Source of the DNA: Lutraria lutraria
Lineage: Eukaryota; Mollusca; Bivalvia; Venerida; Mactridae
Length of the DNA stretch: 64,000 bases
Assembly (NCBI GenBank): GCA_964023205.1
Contig: OZ026838.1
Span: forward strand, 28,423,843 to 28,487,842
Reading direction: 5' to 3'
Below, piece after piece: positions 45,592 to 56,807 of the stretch (position 1 is its first letter; each line of letters begins with the position of its first letter). The notes below the pieces were generated by a model. That model worked only from the letters and a program-made list of their open reading frames with translations, was not told the DNA's origin and made no database searches. The position numbers and the translations under genes were made by a program.

Positions 45592-46572
45592 GTAATTTGT
45601 TAAAATATCATAATTGTACATCTAATGACATGGATAGGAATACAGCCTTTATGATCATAGTAATGATGCCTAGTGATGTCCAATTTTGAATTTTCTACTT
45701 ACCTACCAAGTGGTCATCAAAAGTCAAAGCAGTATATAGATTATTCTTGTGTACTTTATTAGTTTTTTATAAACATTTCATTACAGACGAGATCTATTGA
45801 TTTAGGTAGACCAGATGAAGATGTTAATTTTAACATTCAACGCAACCTCCATACGACAGCCACCAATGGGAAGGACAAAAGTGGCTGTTGTAAGGAGGTG
45901 GCTGTTATTGAGAGAGTGAAAAATTCAAAATAGAGTAAAACGTCAATTTTGATTGCTAGTATGGCTGTAACAATGAGGTTGCTGTTGTTAGCAGGTGACC
46001 GCGTTCATGGAGGTTACACTGTATTTTATTTGAAGGAGAAGAAAAGTATAATCTTACCCGCATCATTTTTTCAATCAAACTCAAGGTCACTGAAGAAAAA
46101 TATCTGCATGGTGATGAATGTTAGCATAAAAAAACGGGCTTCTCTGACAGTACTGAACATATTGTAATGCTGAATTTGCCAAGTTCTAGAATTCTTTACC
46201 GGCATTTTAATGTCGCTGTGTTTAGTTTCTCCTTATGTGAATTGTCTTAACTGATGTATATGCAGTCAATAAGATACCATTATCTTATTATAGACTTTGG
46301 CGAGATTATACTTATTATATGGTGCCAAATAGTTTCAACTATGTCTTAAGTAGCTGCCAATCTTATTTATAGTCTTTTGGCTTCATGTCATAGATATTTG
46401 ATAAGAAACAATGGCTGCTTTGTTCTAAGCATGTTATACCATGCTGTTAAAATAATAATGTTTGGAAAAATTGTAATATCATCTTGTTTTAAAAAGGCTC
46501 TAACCCTAAATGTTTTTGTTTTGTGATCTCAAAAAAATGCATTTGAGTTTATTATACATTGCTTTGTTTTAG
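45592..46572. other. Intron with a MITE
   Basis: Holds a MITE at about 45835-46023. An in-frame acceptor-like ttacag at 45786 precedes a 48-codon frame stopping inside the MITE; see findings. Confidence 0.75.
45835..46023 (+). mobile_element. MITE, TACAGTGAAACCTCC family, diverged
   Basis: Left end 'caacgcaacctccatacg' and right end 'catggaggttacactgta' are inverted. The interior has 'ggctgttgtaaggaggtggctgttattg', like the 22.2 kb copy's 'aacagccacctccttgttacagcc' in reverse. Confidence 0.6.
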
Positions 46573-46672
46573 GCTGCTGAATCCCCAATCCAAACCAGCT
46601 CTCCTGTACCTACATCTGAACCAACCCCACCCACCTCACCTCAAAGAAACATTGAAGTTGACAGTGAATTAG
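46573..46672 (+). CDS. MPDZ: Multi-PDZ protein exon: Pro/Thr-rich linker
   Basis: Acceptor ctttgttttag, donor gtaagt, phase 0 in, one base out. It encodes AAESPIQTSSPVPTSEPTPP then TSPQRNIEVDSEL. Low-complexity Ser/Thr/Pro linker before the expected PDZ8, no domain. Confidence 0.87.
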
Positions 46673-46804
46673 GTAAGTGAATAATGCAGTTTGCTGAAGG
46701 ATTTTTAGAATAGTTGCAATTGCAGTATGCATAATTTTATGAAGAGTGAGTATAATAAATGGAGCTAATTGTGACTTATTGCAAATGACAGCACTGAGAA
46801 GTTT

Positions 46805-46890
46805 TGATTACATAAGTTGTCTCCCTTATGATTACATTAACACTCTGCTTTAGATGTTTTGGTTACATAAGTTGTCTCCCTTAGGATTGT
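46805..46890 (+). repeat. 55-bp tandem duplication containing 'gttgtctccctt'
   Basis: 'gattacataagttgtctcccttatgatt' at 46806 is followed 55 bp later by 'ggttacataagttgtctcccttaggatt'. The 12-base core also occurs at 16874 and, inverted, at 2233. Confidence 0.7.
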
Positions 46891-46987
46891 ATAAAACGTT
46901 TTGTTTGTTCATGTTGATGTAAAAATGAACACATTCTCTTCCCTATGATTTTGTGATGCTAGGTGTTCTATCACTAGTGTTATTGGT

Positions 46988-47222
46988 ATTATGCCCCCTT
47001 TTGAAAAAAAGGGAAATATTGCTTTGCACATGTTGGTTTGTCCATCCGTCTGTAACCAAACCTTGTCCGGTCAGTAACTAGAGGACTATTTGGCCCTAGC
47101 TCCTCAGATTTGGTTTGGAGGTTGGTTATCACCTGTAGATGACCCTTATTGATTTTAAGTTCAATAGGTTAAAGGTCAAGGTATTACTATCAAGTTGGCC
47201 TTAAGGGGGCATTCGTGTTTCC
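46988..47222 (+). repeat. Dispersed repeat, 'atgcccccttttga' family
   Basis: Forward counterpart of 22500-22737. It starts 'ttatgcccccttttgaaaa' and ends 'ttaagggggcattcgtgttt', so its ends are inverted repeats. No reading frame. Confidence 0.75.
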
Positions 47223-48398
47223 CAAAGAGTTGTTATTTATCAGTTATTTTCTACTGTATTGGTGGATAAAAACTGCTGTTTAATACAGCTGTGGTATTTA
47301 TACTCCATAAACTATGTAAGATAACATTTTATCTTGATTAGTGAATTATTTTTAACCATATTCCAAATAGCTTATATGTTAATATATCTCAGACTACTGA
47401 TTAAACTTACTTTACCAGTAATTCCCAGTGAAGCTATAAAGTCTATGTTTTATTTGAGATGTATTGTTTTAGCAGACATTGTTTATTTGTTTGTGAACTT
47501 GACATAGTGAAATTTTTCTGTTTCTTCATCATCTCATGAGAGCAATTAATGTTTGCTATGTGTGGAGGAGTTAATAAAATCTATATGTTATTTGTGTTGT
47601 ATATTTGAATTTGGTGTATTGATGAGGGGAAAGTTTGAATCTTGTGTTTGTTTTATTAACTTTAACTTGTCACACTTAGTATCTCTTGATTTGAATTAGA
47701 TGCATACATGCATTTTGGTAACATGGATACATTATACTGTTATATTTTGTGTACTTGGTGCAAATTCAACATACACTCGGAACTGAGATGATGGTCACCT
47801 GTGAATTGAGGTCACCTTGGGAGAATGATCACCTTTTGGAGCACATTTATTGGTAGACGTCTGAATACAGGCCAACTGAGCATACATTCCACATTTCTAT
47901 TGTCCCTTGTGTGACCTTCAGTCAACTTATTACTAGGAAGAAATGTCACCCAATGAGAAATAACATTGGTTGTTTTTTACACAGTTGATCTCTATATGTT
48001 GGTTAATTTGTTGATTAATATCACTGTATATGTGTTAGGGAGTGGTGTATGAACCTATGGCTTTAATCAAATATGGTTATTTTCAAGTTTTTGTTTGTTG
48101 TGTGAAATTTGTCATGAATTTAATTTGACTGTTTGATAATTGAAGCTGTTTTTTACAGGATTACAATAAATCCCCTGTCAAACACTTCATGAACTATTCA
48201 TGAAGTATGCAAGAACAGTTCAATAAAAATTCATGATTTCATTAATTTCTTTCAAAGGGGAATTATTGGCCTAGTAATTTCAAATTCATTGATGGTGATG
48301 AATATTCTAATATGAATTTATTAATTAAAGCGCTGCTGAATGAATAATTATACCCCCAGATATGAAATATATGGGGGCTATATTGGATTCACGCTTGA

Positions 48399-48443
48399 CG
48401 GTCGGTCGGTCGGTCGGTCGGTCGGTCGGTCGGTCGGTCGGTC
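48399..48443 (+). repeat. (GGTC)n microsatellite, about 11 copies
   Basis: Perfect run of 'ggtc' units just inside the left end of the 48351-50049 element. Confidence 0.95.
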
Positions 48444-48454
48444 CGTGCGTCTGT

Positions 48455-49960
48455 AGACACAATTTGTCCGGAGAATTTCTCAGCAACTACTTACAGGATT
48501 TCAATCAAACTTCACAGAAGTGATCAGTAGTAAGCCTAGTTGTGCTAGCTTAAAGCATTTTTCGTTCGGATTAATTTTCACTGAGTTATGCCCCTTTGTT
48601 GTTTTTATTCAGTATATACAATAGGCAAATGTTGTCCGGACAATTTCTCAGCAATTACTCACAGGATCTCAATGAAACTTCACAGAAGTGATCAGTAGTA
48701 AGCCTAGTTGTGCATGCTTAAAGCAATTTTCGTTCGGATTAATTATCACTGAGTTATAGCCCTTTGTTGTTTTATACAGTATATACAATAGGCAAATTTT
48801 GTCCGGACAATTTCTCAGCAACTACTCACAGGATCTCAATGAAACTTCACAGAAGTGATCAGTAGTAAGCCTAGTTGTGCATGCTTAAAGCAATTTTCGT
48901 TCGGATTAATTATCACTGAGTTATAGCCCTTTGTTGTTTTTATTCAGTATATACAATAGGCAAATGTTGTCCGGACAATTTCTCAGCAATTACTCACAGG
49001 ATCTCAATGAAACTTCACAGAAGTGATCAGTAGTAAGCCTAGTTGTGCATGCTTAAAGCAATTTTCGTTCGGATTAATTATCACTGAGTTATAGCCCTTG
49101 GTTGTTTTATACAGTATATACAATAGGCAAATTTTGTCCGGACAATTTCTCAGCAACTACTCACAGGATCTCAATGAAACTTCACAGAAGTGATCAGTAG
49201 TAAGCCTAGTTGTGCATGCTTAAAGCATTATTTGTTCGGATTAATTTTCACTGAGTTATAGCCCTTTGTTGTTTTTATACAGTATATACAATAGGCAAAT
49301 TTTGTCCGGACAATTTCTCAGCAACTACTCACAGGATTTCAACGAAACTTCACAGAAGTAATAAGTAGTTAGCCTAGTTGTGCATGCTTAAATCATTTTT
49401 CATTTGGATTGATTTTCACTGAGTTATAGCCCTTAGTTTTTTTTCTACAGTATATACAATAGGCAAATTTTGTCCTGACTATTTCTCATTGACTACTGTC
49501 AGGAATTCAATAAAACTTCTCAGAGGTGATGAGTAGTGAGCCTAGTTGTGCATGCATTAAGCTTGTCTTGGTTGGTTAAAATGTTCACTGAGTTATGGCC
49601 CTTTGTTTTTTTTTTATACAGTGTATAATTATACAATATCTCAGTAACTACTCATAGGAATTCAATGAAACTTCACAGAAGTTATAAAAAGTAAGCCAAG
49701 TTGTGCATGCAATAACCAGGTTTTGTTTGGATTAATTTTCACTGAGTTATGGCCCTTTGTTTTATACCATTAGGTAAATTTTGTCCGTACCATTTCTCAG
49801 CAACTACATGCAGGAATTCAGTGAAACTTCTTAGAAGTGATAAGTAGTTTGCCAAGTTGTGCATGTCCACAATAGGTTTTGTCCAAGTAAATTTTAATGA
49901 GTTATGGCCCTTTTTTTATATAATGTATATTTAGAAACTGGTCAGGATATATCTAAGCAA
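48455..49960 (+). repeat. Satellite-like array, about 166-bp unit, nine copies
   Basis: Each unit runs 'caattttgtccggacaatttctcagcaac', 'tcaatgaaacttcacagaagtgatcagtagtaagcctag', 'cactgagttatagccctttg', 'acagtatatacaatagg'. The gagttat word recurs near 48585, 48750, 48915, 49082, 49248, 49417, 49587, 49739 and 49896. The middle copies are nearly identical and the distal ones diverged. Confidence 0.95.
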
Positions 49961-50086
49961 CAATTTGCAGGTATTAAAAAAATGAAAATGCATTATATTT
50001 CCCTCTGTAAAATGTAACAATAACTGTGTCAAGGCCTCAGCTGGGGGTATTCATCACCTTAAGTGATAGTTCTAGTTTATGTTTGT

Positions 50087-50328
50087 TTCATTGGGTTTTA
50101 CGCCCCTTTTCAACAGTCAGAGTCATATGAGACGAACAGGTTACCTAACCATCGTTCCCGGGAAGAACAAGTACTAGACTCCCATCCTCTGTAAGCAATT
50201 GCCTACTTTCTCACATAAAGAGACATGGTCGTTAGCTTGGGCTCACACCCACGACTCTCCATCAGTGAGAAGTTACAGTGATTTGAAGTCAGCGAACTTA
50301 ACCACTCGACCACAGAGGGCAGAATGAA
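50087..50328 (-). mobile_element. Full-length SINE, reverse copy
   Basis: Its reverse complement has the head 'cctctgtggtcgagtggttaag' (A box), a degenerate B box, and the body through 'actgttgaaaaggggcgtaaaac' with an A-rich tail. Same family as 23035-23280. Confidence 0.85.
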
Positions 50329-50742
50329 TGAAATATATGAATATAACAACATAGTGAAGAGTTATTATAGATTTTTAAACTAATACACTTGGACCATTTG
50401 TCATCCTAGTGTAGTTGCTTTTGTCACAATAATGTACTCACTACTGGTACATCTGTATACATCTGTCATGTCTCAATACTTTACAAAATTTAGTATGGTA
50501 GTTTACCCAATGAATCTTTTTGTACAAGGTTCAGAATTTTGTAATGAAATATATGTGTCAGTTCAGGGAGCTGGTTGTCATAAAAAACTTTACATGGCAT
50601 CTATCAATTGTATAATTAGTGTGTTATATTATCAAGAGTACAAATGTCTCATACAGGTTCTGTATTTGACAGTTGAATTATGTATCTTAAACAACAATGG
50701 TTTCTGATCTGTTTTGATGAATATTGACCGTTTCATTTCCTA

Positions 50743-50886
50743 TACAGTCAAACAGCTGTGTTATTTGTCAGTCTGATGATAGACCACCCTGTGCATAAAG
50801 ACCATTTTAAAAAAAAACTTAGAACAAAATGACCTTCAAATAAAGGTGACCTGTCAATAAAGGCCTTTGTTGACAGGTTGGAGTCT
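50743..50886 (+). mobile_element. MITE, ACAGTCAAACCTGTG family, right end damaged
   Basis: Starts 'tacagtcaaacagctgtg' and contains 'gaccaccctgtgcataaagacc' and 'acaaaatgaccttcaaataaagg'. Ends 'cctttgttgacaggttgga' without the usual GACTGTA. Confidence 0.7.
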
Positions 50887-51529
50887 TTTTTGTATATACA
50901 TTTTGTACTTATCTATCTTATAACTTATATTAACTCTAAGACTTTGGACACTCCTTAGGTTGAACCATATTAACAATTTACACATCACAAATTTCCAGAC
51001 AATGCGTAAGTAGTGTGGTATGCCATTAATGTTGTGGTCCATTATTCTTTCTTTGAGAATACACAGTCCTTAAGTGGTGTAGTCTACTTTGCAGAAAATG
51101 CACTTTTTATCTTGACATATCTCAATTCTGTACATGTTATTTTTTGTTATTGATAATAGCAAACTGATGCTGCCATGACAATATATTCCAACCTATTAAT
51201 GTTTGCCTTAGTTCTAGTTTTGTGTAAAACACTATTTAATGCATAAAGATTTTATTTCCAATGTTCAAGTACCGTATAGTCAATGTGAGAATAATACAAT
51301 ACTGGTAAAAGAGTCCTAAGAAGATAAAACTTCCTAATTAAGCTTGTTTGATGTAATGAAATAATGCCCTATATACTTAATGTGAAGAGTTCAAATGCAT
51401 CTCTGCCTGTAATCAACATTTATGATATTCTGGGGAAGCAGTGTTTTCGTGACAATGATGGTACTAAAGTGCATGTTAAATGAACAATTTTTGTAAAAGC
51501 ATTGTCTGTTTAAGAATAAGAAGACTGGA

Positions 51530-52130
51530 AGACCCCCATGGTCTGCAAATGGTTATGGTCTCTGACTAGTAATCACTTGCCCCTCACTGCTGTGAGTTTG
51601 AAACCCTGACCCGTGATAAAATTCACATGCAAGGAAACTATAAACCAGCTCGCTGACAGAAGACAGGGTGCACACAGACCTGGAAAAGTCATAGCAAATC
51701 AACTTTTCAGGGAAAATCATGGGAAAATCATGCAAATTTGAAATTAGGCCATTTGTCATGGAAATTCCTAAAATGACCCTGCAATTTCAAGAAATATTTT
51801 TGAAAATTCTCAGAAATGTTACACTTAAAGTTAAAAATCAAACCTATTTTTTTTTCGAATAAAAATTACTTATTTTGATTTTTCAATGGTGTGAGCATTT
51901 TTTAGTACAAACAATTTGTTATATTGACACTGGTTACTATGACACTGGCTAGGGTTACTACGACACCAGTTACGATTTTTGACATTGATTGATTAAAATT
52001 TATCATGGATTTTAGTGCGGGAAGTCTGTATGCACCCTGGAAGATATGGGGTTCCAAGCAGGTCTGAACCATGGGTCAGTCCTCATCATTAAAGCTTGAA
52101 AAGTTGCCAAATGAGCCTGCTTGTTGGTGT
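51530..52130 (+). mobile_element. SINE interrupted by a hAT-like MITE
   Basis: The left part (51530-51663) has A box-like 'tggtctgcaaatggttatgg' and B box-like 'gagtttgaaaccc', resembling the 16.5-16.8 kb SINE. The right part (52040-52130) appears to be its continuation. Between them sits a 376-bp element with inverted ends. Confidence 0.5.
51664..52039 (+). mobile_element. hAT-like MITE inserted in a SINE
   Basis: Left terminus 'cagggtgcacacagac' and right terminus 'gtctgtatgcaccctg' are inverted with one mismatch in 16. The same five bases, gaaga, stand immediately outside each end. CAGGGTGC-type termini are typical of hAT elements, which make 8-bp target duplications; only 5 bp match here. 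No coding capacity. Confidence 0.65.
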
Positions 52131-52175
52131 GACTTTACACCCTGAGGAGAATAGAAAAATAAAATAGGAAGATCT

Positions 52176-52385
52176 TTTGTTTTGTTTCATTGGGTTCTAT
52201 GCCCCTTTTCAACAGTCAGAGTCATATGAGGCGGACAGTTCACCAGTAACCACCGTTACTGGGAAGAATCAGTACTTAAAACTTGTGTCCTCTGTAAGCA
52301 ACTGCCTGCTTTCTCATGTAAAAATACATGGTCTGTAGTAGGGCTCAAACCAACGACTCTCTATCTGTGACAGTTTACATAGGAA
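52176..52385 (-). mobile_element. SINE, reverse copy
   Basis: Reverse complement of the 23.0 kb SINE body and part of the head: 'tttcattgggttctatgccccttttcaacagtcagagtcat', 'tgggaagaatcagtact', 'aagcaactgcctgctttctcatgt', then a degenerate B box. Confidence 0.8.
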
Positions 52386-52933
52386 GATCTATTGTAATAG
52401 CTTTATAGTGGTCATCATCTGCATTCTTCTGCATTTTCTCAGCTTCTAACATGTTGTTTTAGTTCAAGTGACATTAAACCTAAATACAACAGTCTGTGCG
52501 TTGGTGTTGGAATCCATATCACACACTTTAACTGTAGTGTGCAACAGTGGGCGTGCTTTTATTGAAAGGGCTAAGTACTATTGACTTTCCTCTGCTAATG
52601 CTTGTCCATTTAGCCAACAGTTCCTCTTATTACAGGATTACATTTCTTCCAGCAAGTTCTCCACTGACTTTAGCCTGATCGATTGTTTTTGACAAAATTT
52701 GATTGACAGAAATGCAGAAACTTGCAAAATAAATAACTTCTTTGAATATACATGTTTCTATGATCACTCCTTATAGATTTATCACAATCTCATATCACTT
52801 CAGCTTTGAAGTCACTCATTTGTTTCTTTTTAAATACATTAGTGGGACTTCAGTTATGATTTGGATCACACTTCTTGTTGCTGACTTTTGTTACCAGATT
52901 AATGTGTATATAACACTCTTTTCATATAAGAAT

Positions 52934-53114
52934 ATACAATACAACTTCTCCAGAGCAGCTCTCTCTTGAGCAACAACCTCCTTTCAACAACAACATGATT
53001 TTTTCCCACTGCAATATTAAACTATTAATTTAACCTCTCTAGAGCATCAACCTCTCAGTAACAACATAATTTAGCTACTCCCAAACATGGTTGCTTTGGA
53101 GAGGTTGCACTTTA
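52934..53114 (+). mobile_element. MITE-like repeat, AACCTCTC family
   Basis: Left 'tacaacttctccagagcagc' and right 'tttggagaggttgcactt' are imperfect inverted ends. 'aacctctctagagcatcaacctctc' and 'aacaacataattt' words repeat within. Probably a diverged member of the 22.2 kb family. Confidence 0.5.
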
Positions 53115-53675
53115 TATATATGAAATTATTGTTACAAAAATTTGTTGTCAAGAAAAGTGAGCCATATTCAGGGAATACTGTAATCTAACAATGTTATGGA
53201 AAATCAGATAGGAGCCTGCTGGTTTGACCCCTCCCCCACACACACGTCCCTGAATCTGATGGTAAACTTTTCTTATATTTGGCTGTAAAAAAAACATCAC
53301 TAGATTATCATTGTAAGTCTGGTCTAATGTTTAAGAATGTATAATTACTGTTTATGTATTCAACAGACATGATTGCTTCATAAATATGCTAAAGAGATGT
53401 CATAATCATGTGATGAATGTTGTTTGCAATAGCATTGCCTTTGTAAATCTTCTCTATGTATGCAGCGACATAAGCAACTGATATATGATGGTAAAATTGT
53501 TACAAAGATACGTTGAAAACATTCAAATTTAATCCCCCCAAAAAAGAATAATATTGTACCATTACAGGTCCTTTATTACTGCCTCTGTATGTTCACTCAC
53601 TCTATGCAGATATGAGAAACAGCTCCTTCAGTCTTCATTAAATTTCCCATAATTGTCAAACCTGTGTGAATCATA

Positions 53676-53694
53676 CCCCCCCCCCCCCCCCCCC
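53676..53694 (+). repeat. Poly-C tract, 19 bases
   Basis: Uninterrupted C run preceded by 'gtcaaacctgtgtgaatcata', which resembles the left end of the ACAGTCAAACCTGTG MITE family. It may mark a MITE fragment. Confidence 0.9.
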
Positions 53695-54474
53695 AATAGA
53701 TTGTCTCCCTTTGATGACTGATGTGCACATGTCTGACTGTGCACTTCAGTATTATCAACTGCCTGAATGTTACGAATTAAGGCAATTTTCATACTGATTG
53801 AGAAAAGAATATCATGAATAAACCTCTTTTTTATTACTGTATAGTGCTTATTTAAATTGCATGTAAACTACTGCTTTTTTTTTACTGTAAGTATAAAGGA
53901 CAAGAAAAAATATTGGTTATAAGATGGGAGATTGTCAGTTACAGGCAGGCGGATTAGGCGTCCACAACTTCTTCTGTGTGCTACACCTCTTACATTATCT
54001 CTAGAATGAAAACCTGGTTTTGTTACAATTCCAGTGTCCCTTGTTTTAATTTTAATCTGTTATACAGAATTAACTATCATGTAAATTAAGAAGTTGAACA
54101 TATCAGGTAGTTAATGTTGCTATTCAGAGTAATGTTCTATCTGCTATTATTCTCAGCACTAATTGGTTGATTTGAATGTTTTCAGTCTTCCCACTGTCTC
54201 AATTCTTGTGTTTCATTGAGGGAGATTTGCATTTTATTGACTCAGATTTTATCACTTACAGTCAATTTGTACTAATAAGTGTTTCAGTGATGTGTACCAT
54301 ATGTATGTAAATGTGAGATGCTTCAGACATTGTTTTTGTTGAAGATAAATCTATTTAAGTTGATCACTTATTTTATACGGAAACTGTTACTGGTAAATGC
54401 ATGAATGTGTTGTAGTTATATGAGTAGCAACAAATTGCCAACTGTTTTGTTACTTGATCAATTTTAAATTTTAG

Positions 54475-54552
54475 AATATATGATAACAGCAATTAAGCAT
54501 ACAGATGACCATATACCTGATACACCCACACAAACTAGCTCAAGCTCCAAGG
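54475..54552 (+). CDS. MPDZ: Multi-PDZ protein exon: short linker exon
   Basis: Acceptor caattttaaattttag. The first two bases complete Glu with the G left by the 46672 exon, giving SEL|EYMITAIKHTDDHIPDTPTQ then TSSSSK. The proposed donor gtacac is weak; an alternative donor (gttaag at 54570) gives another phase. It is 78 bp and symmetric (phase 1-1), so it may be a cassette exon. No homologous segment is known to me, so the call rests on phase and composition. Confidence 0.55.
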
Positions 54553-55456
54553 GTACACTTATCATACATGTTAAGTGTGGGTTTAAGAATGAATTTTTAT
54601 CTTTGAATGTATCTCATTATTTATCTAGGTTACATGTTATTTACAGACATTAAGGTTTTATACATTAAATGGGAAAGTTAGAAAATTGGTGCATTCAGCT
54701 ATGAGATAGTACTTAGATATAATACATCTTTCACTGTTGTTGATATAAACTCAATCGTTTTAATGGATTGAACTTTGTATTACCAATTAATTGTCTTTGT
54801 TAAAATGAAGTATATCTGTGTTTGATAGTGTGTAATGGTCTCATGATATTCATGCAATAACATTTAGATTTTGTCTTCAACACAAGTATGTTTAGAACTC
54901 TAGATGATCGATGACCATAAAAAAGCCTTTGTGTGAGTTTATATAAGACCACTATATTTGAATCACCATAGGGAATTGCAGTTTATCATTTCTGTATTCC
55001 GGCTTGATAGTGTATATTTTCATAGAACTTTCTGTAGTGATGAAGAGTTACTATATTTCTATTAATTCCCAATATGTCAATTTGCTTTTACTTTCCCAGT
55101 TAATTGTGACAATATAATCAGGGCTTTATTATGTCAGTTTTTATGCCTTTTATTGCATGAAGCACATGATCATAATCTCCAAAGGATGTCTGCTTGTAGC
55201 ACCTTTTGTCTTTAGTTTATAAATATGTACAAAGCATTAAATGATGTAATGTAATGAACCTTTTGGCTTTGTGTCTAATTGTTAAATTCTTCTTTTATTA
55301 CTAAATGCTAGCTCCTTAATGGAAATTATGATTATGCAATACTTGCAATAATTATAGCATAAAAAATGAGACAATAAAGCCTTGATTAATTATGCTGATC
55401 ACAACTGGAAAAATGAACAGGCTAATTGTCTAAATTGGGATGTTCCTGAACTATCA

Positions 55457-55615
55457 GGGGGGGGGGGGGGCAAACATCCATTAAGAATTAAGCACTGGGG
55501 GGCAAATGTCCACTTAGAAAATGTCCTACCTACCATTTCTACTAGGGGGCAAATGTCCACATGACCATTTTTTCATTGGGGGGAGGCAAATGTCCGGGGG
55601 GGCAAACGTCCGTAT
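55457..55615 (+). repeat. G-rich tandem repeat, 'ggggggcaaatgtccac' units
   Basis: Five variants of a G run followed by 'caaatgtcc' or 'caaacgtcc' occur at 55457, about 55496, 55546, 55577 and 55596, separated by unequal spacers. Confidence 0.85.
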
Positions 55616-56807
55616 CCCTCCTGTGCATGTACAATGCTTCACTGTAGGCACACTGAATGCATGTTCTCCATTAATGCATGTACACAGTTCGGAAAGATTT
55701 GAGGAATATGTGGGGATGATATTTTTCATTAATTAAGCCATAACTATTCTGAAAATTCCTAACTAGCCTTTTTCTTAGTTGTCTATCTCAGAGCCCCTCT
55801 CATATGGTTTATTAATTCTTGAGACTGTGATGTACATATTTAGGACTGGAAAAAACTGAGTATATTTGATTTGTGGTCAGCCATATTCTAAGGGCATAGT
55901 TTGGTTAAAAACCATGAAATGTAAAATTTGTCATTCTGCAAGCTTGTCAGTTCATACAGGGATGCCTTTATCTGCAGTTAATAAATTAAGTTCCTTGGTT
56001 CTTTTCTGGCTACGTTTCTGACATGCTTGTCATTGTATCAGCTTTGTATGAGACGATTGATTGTGAAAATGGTTTTATTTCTAATTCTGATGTTACTGAC
56101 ATATATGATTGATTCAATAATCCAGTGTTTTACAGCTCAACTGCAGAATATTGCAAGAAGAATCAAACAGCATTATTTGCTTGCATGTTTGAATCTAGAG
56201 AGATCAATATTAGACCATAGGAGACGATGTTTGCTTCTTGTTTAGATGGTTGTTCTCTTAAAGTCATTGTAAATATTAGTATTTCATCTAAATAATTTCA
56301 AGGCAGGGGAGTATGGTAAGTGTTCATAGATGTAATAAATTCTTGAAATGAAATTTGGTTGTTTTAGTATGGTTAATGTATATTCTATCTCCAGACATGC
56401 AGCATAATTGTAAATTACCACCCACACAAAACAGAATGGTAACTTAACCATAAATATGCAAATTCTTGTTCACTTAGCGAATATTTCTTCAAGGCATTCC
56501 TAAAATATTTATGGGTGTATTTACTTTAGTTTCTTACTTAGAATTCTAACATACTTCTTTACTCATCTTAAAGTTAATTTTCATGAAGTCAGTTTTCCTA
56601 GGACGTCAATTTTCTTCTTTGATCACATGGAATAATAGTGAGTTGAGCTGAGATGACAACAATGAATGTAAGCGACACTCATATAGCATGGACATGATAA
56701 ACATTTCACCTATTACACAGGGTATTATAAATGATCAGTTGATGTTTTGGTGGATTTTCACCATTTTCCACCAAAGATATTGCAGTTATATACTGGGCCC
56801 TGAGTTC

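Larger units (their letters stand above)
48351..50049 (+). mobile_element. 1.7 kb element with TACCCCCAG/CTGGGGGTA ends and an internal tandem array
   Basis: Begins 'tacccccagatatgaa' and ends 'cagctgggggta', a perfect 9-bp inverted terminal repeat. After a (ggtc)n run it consists of nine tandem units of about 166 bp. No transposase or other protein is encoded. The class is unknown; TIR plus internal tandem repeats fits a non-autonomous DNA transposon. Confidence 0.65.
46673..54474. other. 7.8 kb intron rich in repeats
   Basis: Contains a repeat at 46988-47222, a tandem-array element at 48351-50049, SINE copies at 50087-50328 and 52176-52385, a MITE at 50743-50886, a SINE split by a hAT-like MITE (51530-52130), a MITE at 52934-53114 and a poly-C run at 53676. 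47.3-48.3 and 53.7-54.4 kb show nothing recognisable. Confidence 0.8.
1004..54552 (+). other. MPDZ: Gene locus: internal part of an MPDZ/PATJ-type multi-PDZ scaffold gene
   Basis: Eighteen exons (4617-54552) join in compatible phases into one open frame of about 1145 codons with four PDZ domains separated by long linkers. The domain signatures, in order, are GLGISLEGTVDVENGVEVRPHH, GLGFSILDYQDP, NLGISV with GRIQVGDYIMSIN, and LGISIVGGR with GIFIKHVLEDSPAG. This order matches PDZ4-PDZ7 of vertebrate MPDZ (MUPP1) and its paralogue PATJ. Family members are cytoplasmic scaffolds at apical junctions that use PDZ domains to hold the C-termini of membrane proteins. Neither the initiator ATG nor the stop codon lies in the window. 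Whether to call it MPDZ or PATJ cannot be settled, because the two vertebrate genes are duplicates. Confidence 0.95.

Noticed and set aside
45787..45805. 19-bp micro-exon between 45591 and 46573
   Set aside because: Its length would shift the frame and give an immediate stop in the 46573 exon.
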